A program made the translations under genes and the position numbers. Source: Phylloscopus collybita (taxonomy: Eukaryota > Chordata > Aves > Passeriformes > Phylloscopidae). Taken from it: a stretch of 64,000 nucleotides of DNA. The DNA lies in assembly GCA_027886175.1 (NCBI GenBank), contig JAJNNQ010000009.1, forward strand, positions 20,123,501 to 20,187,500. Direction: 5' to 3'. Of this stretch, positions 23,627 through 36,918 are shown one piece after another. The notes under the pieces were generated by a model that saw only the letters and a program-made list of their open reading frames with translations, was not told where the DNA came from and searched no databases. Within the stretch, counting starts at the first letter, position 1. Every line of letters starts with the position of its first letter.

Positions 23627-26600
23627 AAAAAGTCCTGAAACATTTTGTGGATTCAGTTGTTTGCTACTCTATTCAGGGCATGTCAATGGTCTTCTAATAC
23701 TTGGAATTTGTTTCTCTTACTTAATTGGTTGGTTAAGTGCTTTTAAATAGAAAAATATATCAATATTTTTATTGCAGAAATACTTATTTGCATGAAAATG
23801 CATGTCTCTATAAGTAGAGTAGCTATTATCCAAAAATCCATTGGAACAATAAGGCATTCACATGAATATTTGGGGATACAGTAAATAAAAAAGGGGCAGG
23901 AATGCGATGAAACATGACAGCTGTTCAAAATTCAAATTTATAAAATTGCTTCCCAGCATCTAGACAAAAAAAAATCAGTTGATCTGATTATACACTGCAC
24001 ACACTTCACTGAGCCATTTACATTTGTGCAAAGCAGGAGCAGTGTAGGAATTACTTACGGGCAGAGCTGACTCACCCATTCTCATTCCAGTTGCTCTTTT
24101 TTCACATCCAGTTTTTCAAGTAAAGGATTGGGGAGAGCCATGCCCCAAATGACTGGCTGCAGCAAGTAATGTTTCACATGACTTTACAGCGTAGTTAGGA
24201 ATACCAGTTAAGGGTTTAATCTTAAAGCAGTAACAAAATATGAATTAAAGTAATAATGGTATTGATAATGAGTTCTCAGCCTAGCAGCTGGCAACATAAC
24301 AAGGTCCTGTGGCTGGCAGCTGAAGTTGACAAACACAGCCTTTTTATCAGGTACATATTTTTAACTGCGAGGGGAAGTAATTAGAACAGGTTACACAGGT
24401 TCCTCTTGGCAATTTAAAAATCAAGACAGTATTTTCTTTCATTGTAGGTGAAAAGTTGAGGATGTTCTATGGCCTATACTCTGAAACTAAATCATCACAT
24501 GAATGTATCTGGTCACTTACCCAGAAAGTCCTTCAAACAGACACTGGCTTTGCCATCTGCTAACTACCACAGCTATTGAAGTTGTAATGCTACTGGAATT
24601 GTCACAGCTCAAAACCCAAGAGAAAACAAGACTTAAAAGGAGACAAAATTTTTCTGAAAAGGTTAAGTGAAAAGGGGAAACAGGACTAAGGAGACAAGAT
24701 TAGTGTAAAAAATGGTTCTACAGGTTGAAACAGATACAACACATTCTGAGATTGAAGTTAGGAATAGTTATTCTGAGTTTAATTTATTATGCTATGCATC
24801 TTTATTAACATATTCATTATGTTTGAAAGGAAAAAGGAGGTCAGTACCTGTAGAACAGACAAGATTTTGCCAAGTATGAGAAAAACAGAAACGAAAATTA
24901 TGCCAAAGGTTATCTTTCCTCTACTGTGAGCACTCTGCAAAGCCCAAATTCTGTTCCTGTGTTAAGTGTGCAATAATGCTACAAATAAAGAAAATAAGCA
25001 TCTTTTCTATTCATTAGTTAGAGAACAGTACCTTTATCTCAGTTTTAGCTGTACAACTTTAATAGGAAGGACAAAGCAGGACAAAGAAGTGCCATTTTTT
25101 TTTTTTCTACACCCCCTGCATCAAGGTCTAGTACCCAGGCTGAGGAGAGCACAGATACTTATTAAAGATGCTGACAGTGGCATAAAAAGTAATTACAGTA
25201 TTGTGCCTCCCTTTATAACCAACTACTCTACCTCCCTATCTTAGTCTGAGGTGACTCAAAGTCTTAAATTAGAATTCTCAGGGTTTCCCACATAGGCAAA
25301 CACTGCAGGATTTGAACAAGTGGCTATGTTTACCGCTCATATTGGTTACTGCTAACTGTAATTATAGCATTTATGAGTTTAAACCTTAATGACAACAAAT
25401 GCAGCAGCTCCATGCTTTTGTACTTGAGATGTCAGTTTTAGTTTTTCCTTAGACACTGTATTATAAATGGGGGAACATTCAGAGGGTAAAAGAGAATTTT
25501 TTCCCTTCCCTCCCTCCATTTCTCTCTTTTCAACTCAGATACTAGGGTTCTTGGAGAGACTTCCATGCAACACATAAAAGCACTGATGCAAACCCTTAAA
25601 TATTTGTTAAATCTTTCCTAAAAATAAATTATTAAATGAAAAGAAATTGTTTGCAGCAATCTTTCCTGTCACAAGATCTGAATGGGGTTTGTGGAAACTG
25701 GTAACTACTACCATCTCAGTTAAAAGAGAAGAATCTATAACCAAGAAGGGCTAGGATTTTGTGAAGAGAAAGAGTTTCTTACTAATCTCCTAGCACTTTG
25801 TGAGCATGTAATTAAGTGCATTGATAAAGAGGATTCAGTGGGCATAAAGCATTTATTCAGAAATGCTTGAGAAGATTCAACACTAAAAACTTTGACAGGA
25901 AGAAAGCTGCCACACATATAGTCTTGGAAGTTGGGAAACATTTTATGAGTTGAAAGCTCATGTAAAGATAGAAAACAAAGGGTTAAGACTTAATAGTTTC
26001 TGTCTAGGATAGAGAAGAACCATAAGTGAAGTCCCATGGGGACAAGGGTCTTGGTTGTCCAAAGAGCTGAAAGATGCAGGCAAGAGGGGTCACTGGTCTG
26101 CCTTAGTAGGCTACTGTCCCATACAGCCATCCTCTTACAGCTTATTGTGTTTCTCCAGTACCTTGGGTTTATGCATTTACTGAAAACCAGAAAATACATG
26201 AGGTAAAAATTAGAAAGAAATTGTATGAAGTGTTACAACAAATGAAAGCCCAGATCTGAACAGCAAGAGACCCCTATCTAAGCATGGGCATATGCAAGTT
26301 ATGTGGTCTTTCAGAGGGCATCCCATGGTAGAGGTAGCTCAGTCTACTTTAATCAGAATATCTCTGAGCAGTTTACAACCTTATTCATAACCTCTGTTAT
26401 TTTGTTTAGGCTTTTGCTCTATTCCTAATATTGCTTCTGTGAGAGACGAATATCCATTTTCCGTTGGCTTTATTTTTTGTTCTATTGGCTTTGTTTTAAG
26501 CATCCACCAGCAGCAGTTTAGCAAGACCTATTACATTTTGACATTTTGAAACATATAGCTGTGACAATAAGGTGCTGCTGTAGTGAAAATAGCCATTTCT

Positions 26601-28702
26601 ACCAAAGTAATAGCAATATATTTGTTAGTGAAAGGGGAAACGTAGTACAATTCATTTTTGCCCCTGTTTTGCTTCTGTGAATGTTATCTCCTTTCTAATT
26701 AATTCCTTCTTTTCATAATTTCACAGTGCTGTAGGTCCCACTGAGCATTAGCCTGGGCATTAACCCTGAGAACAGCCCCACACAGCAGCAACATCAGTGA
26801 GGAACGACTGAATGTGATGTGGCACTACCTGAAGAAGTCCTCATGGAGTCAGCCCCAGTATTGGGAGCTGCAGATTCCATGTTTTAGGTAGCTATGTACC
26901 TTAATGAAAGGATCGCTTGAACAGACACATTTCCAGTTTGTCTGAGATTATGATTCCAAGCACTGTACCAGTTCACATGTTTAAAGTATTCATAAATCTC
27001 ATATCTCTGTATCTCATAAATTTCCTTTATCTCCTACTCTGCAACATTATTTAGTTAGTGTTATGGGGAGAGAGAGCTTGCTATATTCCTGTTTGCTTTT
27101 TTTTAATTTGCCAAATGAGTACATAATGGTATTAGCATAAAGCAGAATTTTAAGAGGTTCTGTGAACACTTATATTGCTCCTTCTGCAGAATCTCTTTGA
27201 CATTTGTTTCCATCTTTCCTTGCTCCATGTTTGCACAGGTATCATGGACAACTCTGGTGACACCTCTAGCAGAGGGGACATGCAATGAGACCTTTTCCCT
27301 GCACCACTGTGAAGTCATGTCCCATCAGAAGACTTCTGCTACCAAGATCAGTGAATACAGGACTGCAACCACAGCCTGAATTATACAATAGATCTGATGC
27401 AGCTCTTTACTGTGGAGATTGTCTGCTCAGTGATGTTATTACTCTTATATAAACTTACCACCAGAAGCTTGGTAGCACCTTCATGGCTCTCACAGGAATA
27501 TATAATCTGGTATGTTCTCCATTTGGAATGAGCCTTTTCAGTTATGAAGAAAATTTAAATTCCTGGAGATCTGAGATTGACATCCTATAGCACTAAATAG
27601 GAGCATCTTTTGTTCCTAAAAACTCTGAGAAATAGAAAAGTTATACACAGGGCATGAAAAATAAATAGAAACCCAGAATAATCATGAATATTTTAGATAT
27701 TTGATTTATACATACAATAGTGTTTGAAAGCTAAAAATTAAAGTATATGAGTTATACTTTTCCTGAAATTCTTTAGGACTTTTATAATTCCTCGTCTTTG
27801 TTTTGCACTTCAATAGATTGCTTTGTCATGACTATCAATGCATCAAAACTTTTGCTAAAGTACTTTAATTTAAATGGGTGTATTTACTGTTATTATATCA
27901 TATTAATATTCCAGTAGGCATAAAATTGTCACTAAATAATATTGAATAATTAAGAAGAAATACATTATTGATCAGATAGGAACGGTTTCATACAATATAA
28001 AATGCTATTGTGTTATGTCTGTGTTTTTAATATCTATTATTGAAACCTCAAGTTGATATTGGGAAATTGCCTTCTACTATATAGACTAAGGAAATTTTAA
28101 TTGCAAATCAACGACTGTTGTAGAGATACAGACGACATTATCTAGTTTTGTAAATATGAAAATTAATACCAGTCTTTGTCAGATTATACTCTTTTCTGAC
28201 CCAAAGATGTGGCAACTGAGAGGGGTTTTAAAAACTTTTATTCCATTTTCAGTCTCATGTGAAGTGTGAGACAATACAGATGTTACAATTCATGCCATCA
28301 CAATCAGAAGCCAACTATTTCCTAATTATAATATATTATAACCATTTCTTGGCCTATCAGCTTTTGCTACACAATGCTGTTAATGTCCCAAAGCTAACCA
28401 TCTAAAATCACCCCTTGTGGGCCCTACTACAATGTACCTTTCATAGTTTTAGTTCTCTAAAGTATCTAGTCTTATTTGCAAGGCTATCCCTTGAAACTTG
28501 TTTCTAGTTCCATTTCTCTCTCAACAATGTCCGTCCTATTCCACGGCATTTCTAAGTCAGCATTTCTTATCTCAAGGTTTGGGTACCGATGAACATTATG
28601 TGAGCCTTCTGTCAGGCCTAGAGAATTCTCTACAAATCCATTTCCCACAAGCCTTGTTTATTCCCCACTTAAACAAAAAGAAGGGGGGGTGCAGTCAAAG
28701 TA

Positions 28703-28708
28703 TCTGAA
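28703..28708. repeat. Target-site duplication, left (TCTGAA)
   Basis: Six bases directly before the LTR, matched exactly at 29129-29134. Confidence 0.85.
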
Positions 28709-29128
28709 TGTGACAGTTTTGGCCTCTTCTTTCCGTTGCCAAGGTCAGGATGAATAACACGGGAAAGAAAGATGTCAAGTTCGGACTTGGAATGTTTATT
28801 ATATCTTATCTATTTACAGTATTTACAGGCCCATGTCAAGCTGGAAAAACGAGGTAAAATGGATTCCTTCTAACTCCTTCCAAAGTCTTTTAAGCGATAA
28901 TTATTCCATGCCAAGGTGACACCTATATTATTTATGTTTTTGACCCAATAATGACCACCCAAGACCCACATTGCAGACCTTTTTCACCCAGTTACATGCA
29001 AACCCATGAAGAAGAAGGAAGAAAAAGATGAAGAAGAAGGACAAAGACAACACCCAAAATCCTCCATCTTGACTCACATGTATTACTATATACTAAAATC
29101 TAAAATCTAAGTTTCTAGCATTCCAACA
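28709..29128 (-). mobile_element. Solo LTR, class II (ERVK-like)
   Basis: The element is 420 bp with TG...CA ends (plus strand TGTGACAG to TTCCAACA) and a perfect 6-bp TCTGAA duplication on both sides. On the minus strand it runs from TGTTGGAATG to CTGTCACA, with a TATA-like stretch and AATAAA at 28800-28795. It has a characteristic GAAGAAGAAGG-rich segment near 29010-29045 that I associate with LTRs common in songbird genomes. No internal viral sequence is left. The 6-bp duplication supports a class II element; the exact family is inferred. Confidence 0.85.
28795..28800 (-). terminator. LTR polyadenylation signal (minus strand)
   Basis: TTTATT on the plus strand reads AATAAA on the minus strand, inside the LTR and directly after a TATAAT-like run. 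Confidence 0.55.
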
Positions 29129-29134
29129 TCTGAA
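29129..29134. repeat. Target-site duplication, right (TCTGAA)
   Basis: Exact copy of 28703-28708. Confidence 0.85.
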
Positions 29135-32100
29135 GATAGTAAAAACTAACTTTTCTATTTACTGTACTTATTACTAAGATGTCTACTTACTCTAGGATCT
29201 CACAATTCCCTTTGGATCACTGCCCAAAGGGATACCTTATCAAGTAATTCATTACGTATAAGTGCTATTCTTTGTTATGTGCCTTGTGATAGTGTTCAGA
29301 AAAAGCCTGAAATAAGTATTATGGGGGACACTGACAGTGATTATGAAAAGGAGATCATATTCTGAAATAATTGTAATGGAGACTTTTCTTCCAGAATTTC
29401 ACAGTTTGAATTTTCTGTGAAGTCTCTTGGTTTCTCTTCATAAACTTTTAAGGAATAGTCTTTGCAAATGCTCTCACATAGTAATTTTTCAGCCCTACTT
29501 TTCTTTTTTGACCATATTCTTGAAAATATATCTTACGGACATCAAGCAAATCTAATACAAAGGTTATGTTCCATCTATGTATTAGCCTTGTATCTTCAGG
29601 AAATTAACTTCCTGTGATATCATTGTTTCTTTCCTTTCCCTCACATCTGCATACATTTTTGATCTTGTTTTCCAGGTCTGACTCTGTTGACAGGGGAATC
29701 CCAAAGTCTCAAAGGCTTTATCCAAACTTGAGAACCTACATACTTGAGCACAGCCCTCTCTGGGCACATGGGATACAGCTGCACACAATCCTCTTCTCTG
29801 AGGGTGAAGGAAAACTCCTGTGTCCTGCACTGTAAAGAGCAGCAAGGGACTGATGATTCAATGGGATGGGCCAAAGAACAGGAGCAGGATCTGGAGACAA
29901 CAGCAGAGGGAATCTGTAAGGAAGTTAAACACATTGTGGATCTAGAGAGAGACAGCTATATCATGCGGGGAGGTGGAATACCTGCTATAAATGCACAAAT
30001 AGCGCACACAAAGTGGCTATTTGTACAGATTCTAATTATTCTCAAAATTTCAGTTAGCATTCCTAACTGTCATAATCTTTGATACACTCAAATGGCAGAG
30101 AATTAGATGCCTGTAATAACATAAATACCAGAAAACTAGTCAGTGCAGGGCACTACCAGCAGTCCATATCTAGGAGAATTCAAGGATCAAAACCCTGAGA
30201 TGCATAGGAGAAGCAGGAAGCATAAACATGCTGAGTTCTCTTGACAAAGAAATATAATGAAGGTATGAGACTGGCTGCATTCTGTAGCAATATTCTGCAA
30301 ACCCTCGGAAGCCACAATTTTAATCTGGAATTGGAAGGGACCTACACCCTGTTAAAAAGTACTTCTTACTGGCCAAATTTAAAATGCCAGAAACAGCTGT
30401 TCATCAGAAATCCTAATGATGTGTAGCTCCAGTACCACAGGAAAGCAGCACAAAGGTATCTCAACTGAGGTCTGGGAAAGTGATGATATAAATAATTTTA
30501 TTTACCATTCATTTTTGCCTGACAAGACAATGATCCAAATCATTCTTCACCCTAGAGGGAGTCAAACCTTCTACCTAAAGGAAAACAACATTGATAGAAA
30601 TAACAAAAAGTGCAGAGGTAATTATAACTCAATACAGAAAAGCATTTGAGTAAAGATTTTAAAAGAAAAGGGGACTTTGTGTGTTCTGAATTACTTAAGT
30701 ACTCACATATTTACTCTCTTGCGCTAAAAAAATCCTAAAAATTTTCATTAGTATGGTAGATATTTTTAAGTTAGTTTAACCAGTCATAAATTTCTGTTTT
30801 AAGACGTGTACTTTTACAACATTCTGTTTTGAGACGGCTGTTTACAACATGAAATTTCTTTAGCAGGAATTACATACCTACACTAGGATTTATATTACAG
30901 TATTTTAGCGCTTAGATTGTGTCTCTAGGAAAAGGGAATGATATTCATGAATATGTTTACTGTTTGGGTTGTGTATCTTTTATTCATTTCTCTTTGTTGT
31001 TTTACTTAGTAGAAACCAGGAGACATTGTTTGTCTTGCATTTAAGGAAACATGAGTCAAATTTCTCAAGGTGGAATCAATGTGAGAAAAATATATAAAGA
31101 ATAATGCAAATTCTTGATCTATGATGGAAATAAATCTGATATAAACAATATCTGATATCTAAACAATATTAAATGATTAAACTTGATTTTAAGTATCAAA
31201 TCTATACTATGTCATCTATTTTCCTATTCATCTTAATTTTTATATTGCCACTGAACCATTAAATGAAACACACATAACGTTTTCAAAGACAGAACAGTAA
31301 GTGCAAATACAGCAACAATCAAAATAAATATGCTCACTGCTATCGAAAGAAATGGTTCTGTTGGTTAACTACACTTGGGAATATCATTTTCTGTCACTGT
31401 AAAAATATAATTTTACTTTAATCCCTATAGATACTTTAAAATTTACAGAAAGTCCAGGGCTATGTTGCCATACAAATGGGAACATTCTTGATAGATTGGG
31501 TTACAAAGTGTAAAATTGACTGCAGAGAAAATCCTGAAGATTTTTGCAGCAGTGAATCCCAGTGCAGGAGTGCGGGGGAAATCATGGAAGTGTTTCTAAT
31601 ATGGCATTTGCAGGTGCTGAAATGTTATTACTAAGCTACCAACTGCTTTGAGGAGTCAGATGTGAAAAATTCATTTCTGGTATCAGAGGATCCAGTACTG
31701 AAACAAGGTAAGAAAGAATTTGTATGCAAGTGGCTTCAGTTTCTGTAGAAATCTTCTGCACATCATGAAACCAGAAAGGCTGCTCATTAGGATTCATTTG
31801 TAGATAAATTAACATGCTTTGCATGAAATCCAAACAGAAACTCAAGTGAAAAAGCTGCTTTTTAAAAGCCTGGAAGCAATTTCACAGACATTGCAATGCA
31901 GCAGTTTCCAAATAATTTATTTAAATCTATGACTGTAGGTCCCATGTATTTCTAATTATGAATTGGAAGCACCTGTTTTCAGCATGTCCTGGTAACACTG
32001 TGCTGAACCTGTAAACCATTCAATATGAAATTATCATGAAACAATAGAATACTGAGTAAAATCTCAAATCAATGGGAACACAATAACCTCAGGTGTTGGA

Positions 32101-32479
32101 AAAGGACTCCACAACCGCTCAGAGACTACCTGCACTCAGCCACATTTGCAACTTGGTGTTTTGGCATCTAGCTGAGGTTTGACCAGGGAACAAACTGTAA
32201 GTGCAGGAGGAGCCATTCTGGTGAGGGCCATGGCAGCCCTCCCACTGCTCCTGACATCATACGGTATTGAGCAACAGGAGAAAAAAATGAAGGTCCCCAC
32301 TCCAGCATAATAAATATATTTTAAAATTAAATATTCAAGCAGCCCAAATTAAAACAAGATATTACACAAGAATAAACCATATTAATAAACTTATCTGTAT
32401 GTTTACCTGTTAACGTAGGGGCATCAAAGAGCTAAGGCTTTGTCATCTTAGTATATACTCTGATATACTCTGATTCTTT
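29135..32479. other. Non-coding stretch with one long open segment
   Basis: No supported gene. Between about 29676 and 30082 several plus-strand frames are unusually open, including a 112-codon frame from 29744. A good acceptor (gatcttgttttccag, ending 29675) and a gtaagg donor at 29916 bracket 240 bases, but no single frame is open from acceptor to donor. A non-coding exon or chance is more likely than protein. Confidence 0.35.
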
Positions 32480-33190
32480 CCAAGGAAGGACACTCCTGCT
32501 GGTGGTGGCACCTCAGCCTAGACCACAGGTGTCCCTCAGCCTGGGTGAACTCAGCCGTACTTGCCCAGTGCTGGGTGTCCAGGCACTGGCAGGAGGAGCT
32601 GTGGGATGGCTGGAGGTTGCTGCCAGTTCCAACAGAGCCACCACAGGGCATGGTGGAGTCCCTCAACCAAGATGGCAGCAACTCTGGAAAAAAGTATTTG
32701 AGAAAAGGCAAAAATGATGCATGGCAGCTGTGAGGGAGAGGAGTGAGAGAAATCAGAAACAGCCCTGTGACACTTAGGTGGAATCCATGAAGAAGGAGGG
32801 GCAAGAGCTTCTTGAGACACTGGAGCAGGGATATGCCTCAGCTCATGGAGAACCACAGTGGAACAGATATCCTCCTCCAGCCCAGCCCCTGGAGGATCCA
32901 CCACTGGAGCACATGGACTACATCTCATGGAAATGACCCATGCCTGAGCAGTCTGCGAGGAGCTGCAGCCCATGGAAGGACATTGGCAAAGTTAGTGGAA
33001 GACTGCAGCCTGGAGCAAGGGAACAGCATGAGGTAGAATGAGGAGAAGGGAATGTTTATTTTAGTTTCTCAGTATAAACCTGTGCTTACCTTGACATTTC
33101 ATTTTCTCTTTTGCCACTCGGCAGGAACATACGACACATGAAAATAAACCTCTCCTTGCTCATAATAATAAAATTTCTAAAAAAGTAGGT
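32480..33190 (+). mobile_element. Avian ERVL-type LTR block (boundaries approximate)
   Basis: This GC-rich block repeats degenerate units of the form ggagctgcagcccatggaagg and ctggagca, seen near 32815-33020. These are typical of a long LTR of avian ERVL-like elements, in the plus orientation. Segments such as cactggcaggaggagctgtg and gtgagggagaggagtgagag fit the same family as I remember it. Overlapping open frames on both strands, up to 140 codons, come from the GC-rich repeat and should not be taken as genes. An AATAAA near 33140 may be its polyadenylation signal. Termini and target duplication were not found. Confidence 0.6.
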
Positions 33191-34580
33191 TAGCCCATTT
33201 TGAAATCCTGAATTAACTTTATTTCAAATTATCATATTTCTAGCAGCTTTGAGCTAATACATAAGATCATGACCAAAAATTAGCAAAAAAGCAATAAAGT
33301 TACTTTCTTTTAACTGGAAGCCAATTTCAATTGTTTCAAGTGCAGCAAGTTTTAGTGAAAAAAGACATTATGTACTTTTTTAAGCACCTAAATACATATG
33401 AAAAAAGATTCATATGCATTTTCATTGAATTAAATACAAAATTTCATTATCGTTGTCGTCTTGGCCCATATAATCAAGTTCACAGCAGTATTAGTGAAGG
33501 ACAGGTAATTTTACACATAAATAAAAAAATCATTGACAAAAACGTTGCCATGAATATTATGTTGAAAATATCATTAATCTTACCATGTATGGCATGAAAA
33601 TTGTACCGATTCTTAAAGTTAAGCAATATGATTCAAATTCCACATAAAACAAATTATATGACCTACATACCCCAGGAAAGCAAGCCAGAAGCTCTGGAAT
33701 TTTAAACACTAGAAAAATGCTCACAAATTTTATCTCAATTTTGTGTGAAATTTATTAAAGGAAATGTTTAAAATGCAAGAAAAATAATACAATACTTTTT
33801 ATTGAATTAGAAAATATTTTTTTATCAATTTATTTATTATGCATCTGGTTTTGCTTGTGTTAAAGCTAGTAATTTGCTTTGGCAATTCTCTTTCTTTACC
33901 TCATTCTTTTACAGTGTTAAAAATAATATGAAAAGGAAACAAAAGTCCAAGTAAATAGGCACCTGGTTTTTTGCTGCACGGATTTGAGCAGCACTGAAAT
34001 CCCCTTTTCATCTTTAGACCGTGTCATATTATAGCAACATTATCTCCATACGTGGCACCAGAATGGAGCTGGAAAGATAACCTAGTGCCCCTCCAATGCA
34101 GGATCTCTCTCAGCTATTTCATTCCTGACAGACCATGTTAGTCAGGTACACAGAGACTCCATTAACTCCTTAGACAACATGCAGTACCTCACGGGCATCT
34201 GTTAAATTTCCTGACATCTGAACTGAATAATAGGTACTGCAATTCAGCTCAATTTCTCTTGTTCATTCATAAATGAAAATAACAGAGGGTTTTTTATTAC
34301 TATTCAGTAGCTGTGTTAGCATTTTGAGACAGTTAATGATCTGCTCTCCTGAAATTAAATAGTCATTGTATTTTTAAATCTTTCTCACCAAAATGGGAAA
34401 TGACTAGCCAAACAAAACCAAAAACAAACAAACAAAAAAAAACCACCAAAAAAATGCCATAGAAAAGGATGGGGAAATTACATTGGATCATAAGCTTCAT
34501 ATAAGTCAGTGTCACATTGTGACAATGTAGTGGCCTGTAAAAGGGGGAAACACCATACTGAGATGTACAGTCCGTCCTCC

Positions 34581-34637
34581 CTTCCTTCCTTCCTTCCTTC
34601 CTTCCTTCCTTCCTTCCTTCCTTCCTTCCTTCCTTCC
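34581..34637 (+). repeat. (CTTC)n microsatellite
   Basis: About 14 near-perfect tetranucleotide units. The minus-strand frame across it reads as a repeated KEGR peptide, which is an artefact. Confidence 0.95.
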
Positions 34638-35007
34638 CTCCCATCACTCACTTGAAAGAATAATAGTAAATTTCTCTCCTTTTGCTTTCTTGGTCAATGC
34701 AGTGTGCATTTTCATCTCTCAAGGCACCTGTATATGCTCAAAACAATTGTCTTTCTTTAAAAACCTGAAGATTAAAATTCCCTAGATTTCCCTCAGATTA
34801 AGACTATCCTGCTTTAACACAAATTTAAGAATGACAAAATAAGAAATTTAATTTAAATTTTTTTTCATGAGGGGTTTTACCATGCCAACATAACCATGTG
34901 CTTTGCTTTACAGAGGTGACTTTGGCCAACTCTGGGCCAACCATAATGGCTTTCTTCTTGGTTTTGATTTGTGTTGTTGCTGTTGGTTGATTGGTTTTTT
35001 TTTAGCA

Positions 35008-35073
35008 GTGTGTGTATACATATGTATGCATACGTATGTAAATGTGTGTATATGTATGTATATGCATATATGT
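35008..35073 (+). repeat. TG/TATG simple repeat
   Basis: Mixed TGTG, TATG and CATA units, an impure purine-pyrimidine alternating tract. Confidence 0.8.
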
Positions 35074-36882
35074 TACATGGAGTAAATAATTGCTAATAAT
35101 TGTGCTATAATTGTGCTAATAAACCTTGAGTTTAATTCAATTTTCTCATTATCAACATTCAATGCTGCTGGCCAACTCCTTTGCCACACTCCTCATGTGG
35201 ATATTTAAGAGGCTTCAGCAAATCTCCACAAAGAACTTTCTTTGTTCTTAGGTATTTCCTTCTGATACAGCTGAAGGAGCAACTGAAAAAGCACTCTTTG
35301 TGACCTTTGCTCATACCACACATTCATATAAATTATACAATTATACATTCATATTGTGCCATGACATATCCTGCATTCATTCTTGTACTACTGATTAGTC
35401 CTTTCACACTTTATTTCTACTTTTGGTTCATTCTAACTGTAGAAAATACAGCACAATTCCTGGTGGCACAGATTAAACTGAAACAATTTTTTTTTTATGC
35501 TCACCATATCCCGCCTGGACACATACAAAGTAGAAGTCAAAATCAGGTAGCTGCTTAGGCCAATGTGAATACCACAGCCACCTTCAAGGAAACCAGGGTT
35601 TCATCCCAAAGGACCACATTCAGACTTCAGTTGCCTTTCATTTCTGAAAACTAGCAGGTACCAAAAAAGTAAATAATTTAACTGTTTCTTGAATGCAGAC
35701 AACACCTATATTTTCTCAGTGTGGTGTTCTGCCTATAAGGTCGATACAACATTTGTTACTACAAATACACAGGTTACACCTTTCAGGAAAACAAAAAATA
35801 TTCCTAGTGTGCATCAAATCACTGATTCTCAACCTTTCCTCCTTCCCAAAAACACCACTGCACTTGCATGCCAGTATAGTATCAATTTCTTTGAAGCTGT
35901 AATTTGAAGGACCAGCTCATACTGCTCACTGACAACAAGGAGATTCAGTGCTGGAAAAGAGCAAGACAGGGCTTGAAAGCTATGATTTTGGAAACCTAAA
36001 AAAGTAGTTCCAATAAGGATCATAATTTAACTCACCAGACATTATAAAGAAACTAAAACTGCCAGCAAAGAACAAGACATATAAAGGATAGGGATATGTG
36101 TGAAATGCTGCCTTTGTTGATGCTGATGATTTAGGGCACAAGGGAAACCTTGAATTCACAGTTTAAAACTCTGTCATGGAGGAGGACATCCCCACTGATC
36201 TTCACGAAGAAGCAAAAAGGTCTCAGATTTTGCTTTTAAGAAAATTACAGTAGAGATGGAAGTTTTGATGTATATTCAAAAGGAGTCAGAAAGGAAGCAA
36301 CAAAAGAGGATGAAATTTCAATGGAAAGTACACGAATAGGCATGAAAACATTTAATGAGAAATAAAAATGGTGACAATCAAAAATAAAAAAGTAAAGGAA
36401 GGGAAAGACGAAGATCAGAAGGAACATATTGTTAGAGAAAAATAACCTTTTAAGGAAAAGTAATAGGGTCATAATTCTCTATATGCCTTGGGAACCCTCT
36501 GGAGGCATTCCCTGCATGCAGTGCTTGTGCAGGCAGCACCACAACATGCACAAAACCAAGGTTATGATGCTCTCATAATCTACCAAGCATGACAATTTAG
36601 ACAGATATGCAATTATTGAATATTGTTGAAAGAACAACTGCATTGCAGTAAGAGAGAAAAATGCTTCTATTTCATAAAAGTATGCACATGTCAGAGAAAT
36701 AGAAATAGGAATTCATTCTATTTCTATTGCTGAGGCTAATTGACCTTAGTGGGCTTGGATTTTTTGTTTGGTTGGATTTTTAAACAACAGTGAAAAGTAC
36801 CACTTCTTGAATCTCTAATTTTATTTTTGTTTAGATAGAGTGCCATTTTTAGACTGTCTTAATGTCTCATAAGTGTGTGGGT

Positions 36883-36918
36883 TTCAGATAGAATGTGACA
36901 TTCAGATAGAATGTGACA
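36883..36918 (+). repeat. 18-bp perfect tandem duplication
   Basis: ttcagatagaatgtgaca occurs twice head to tail with no difference. Confidence 0.95.

Larger units (their letters stand above)
16676..28708. other. Long non-coding stretch, no supported gene
   Basis: Twelve kilobases with only small features: two inverted repeats and a 16-bp AT palindrome near 17.0-17.45 kb, an AT/ACAT simple repeat near 17.5 kb, poly(A) runs at 19996 and 22517, a (GACA)4 run at 23611, and an LTR-like scrap near 19.65-19.86 kb. No ORF in this region looks coding. Confidence 0.5.

Noticed and set aside
32448..32973. Overlapping 118- and 140-codon frames
   Set aside because: They lie in a repetitive, GC-rich ERVL-type block where stops are rare on both strands.
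34363..34647. Minus-strand frame with repeated KEGR units
   Set aside because: It is the translation of a (CTTC)n microsatellite.
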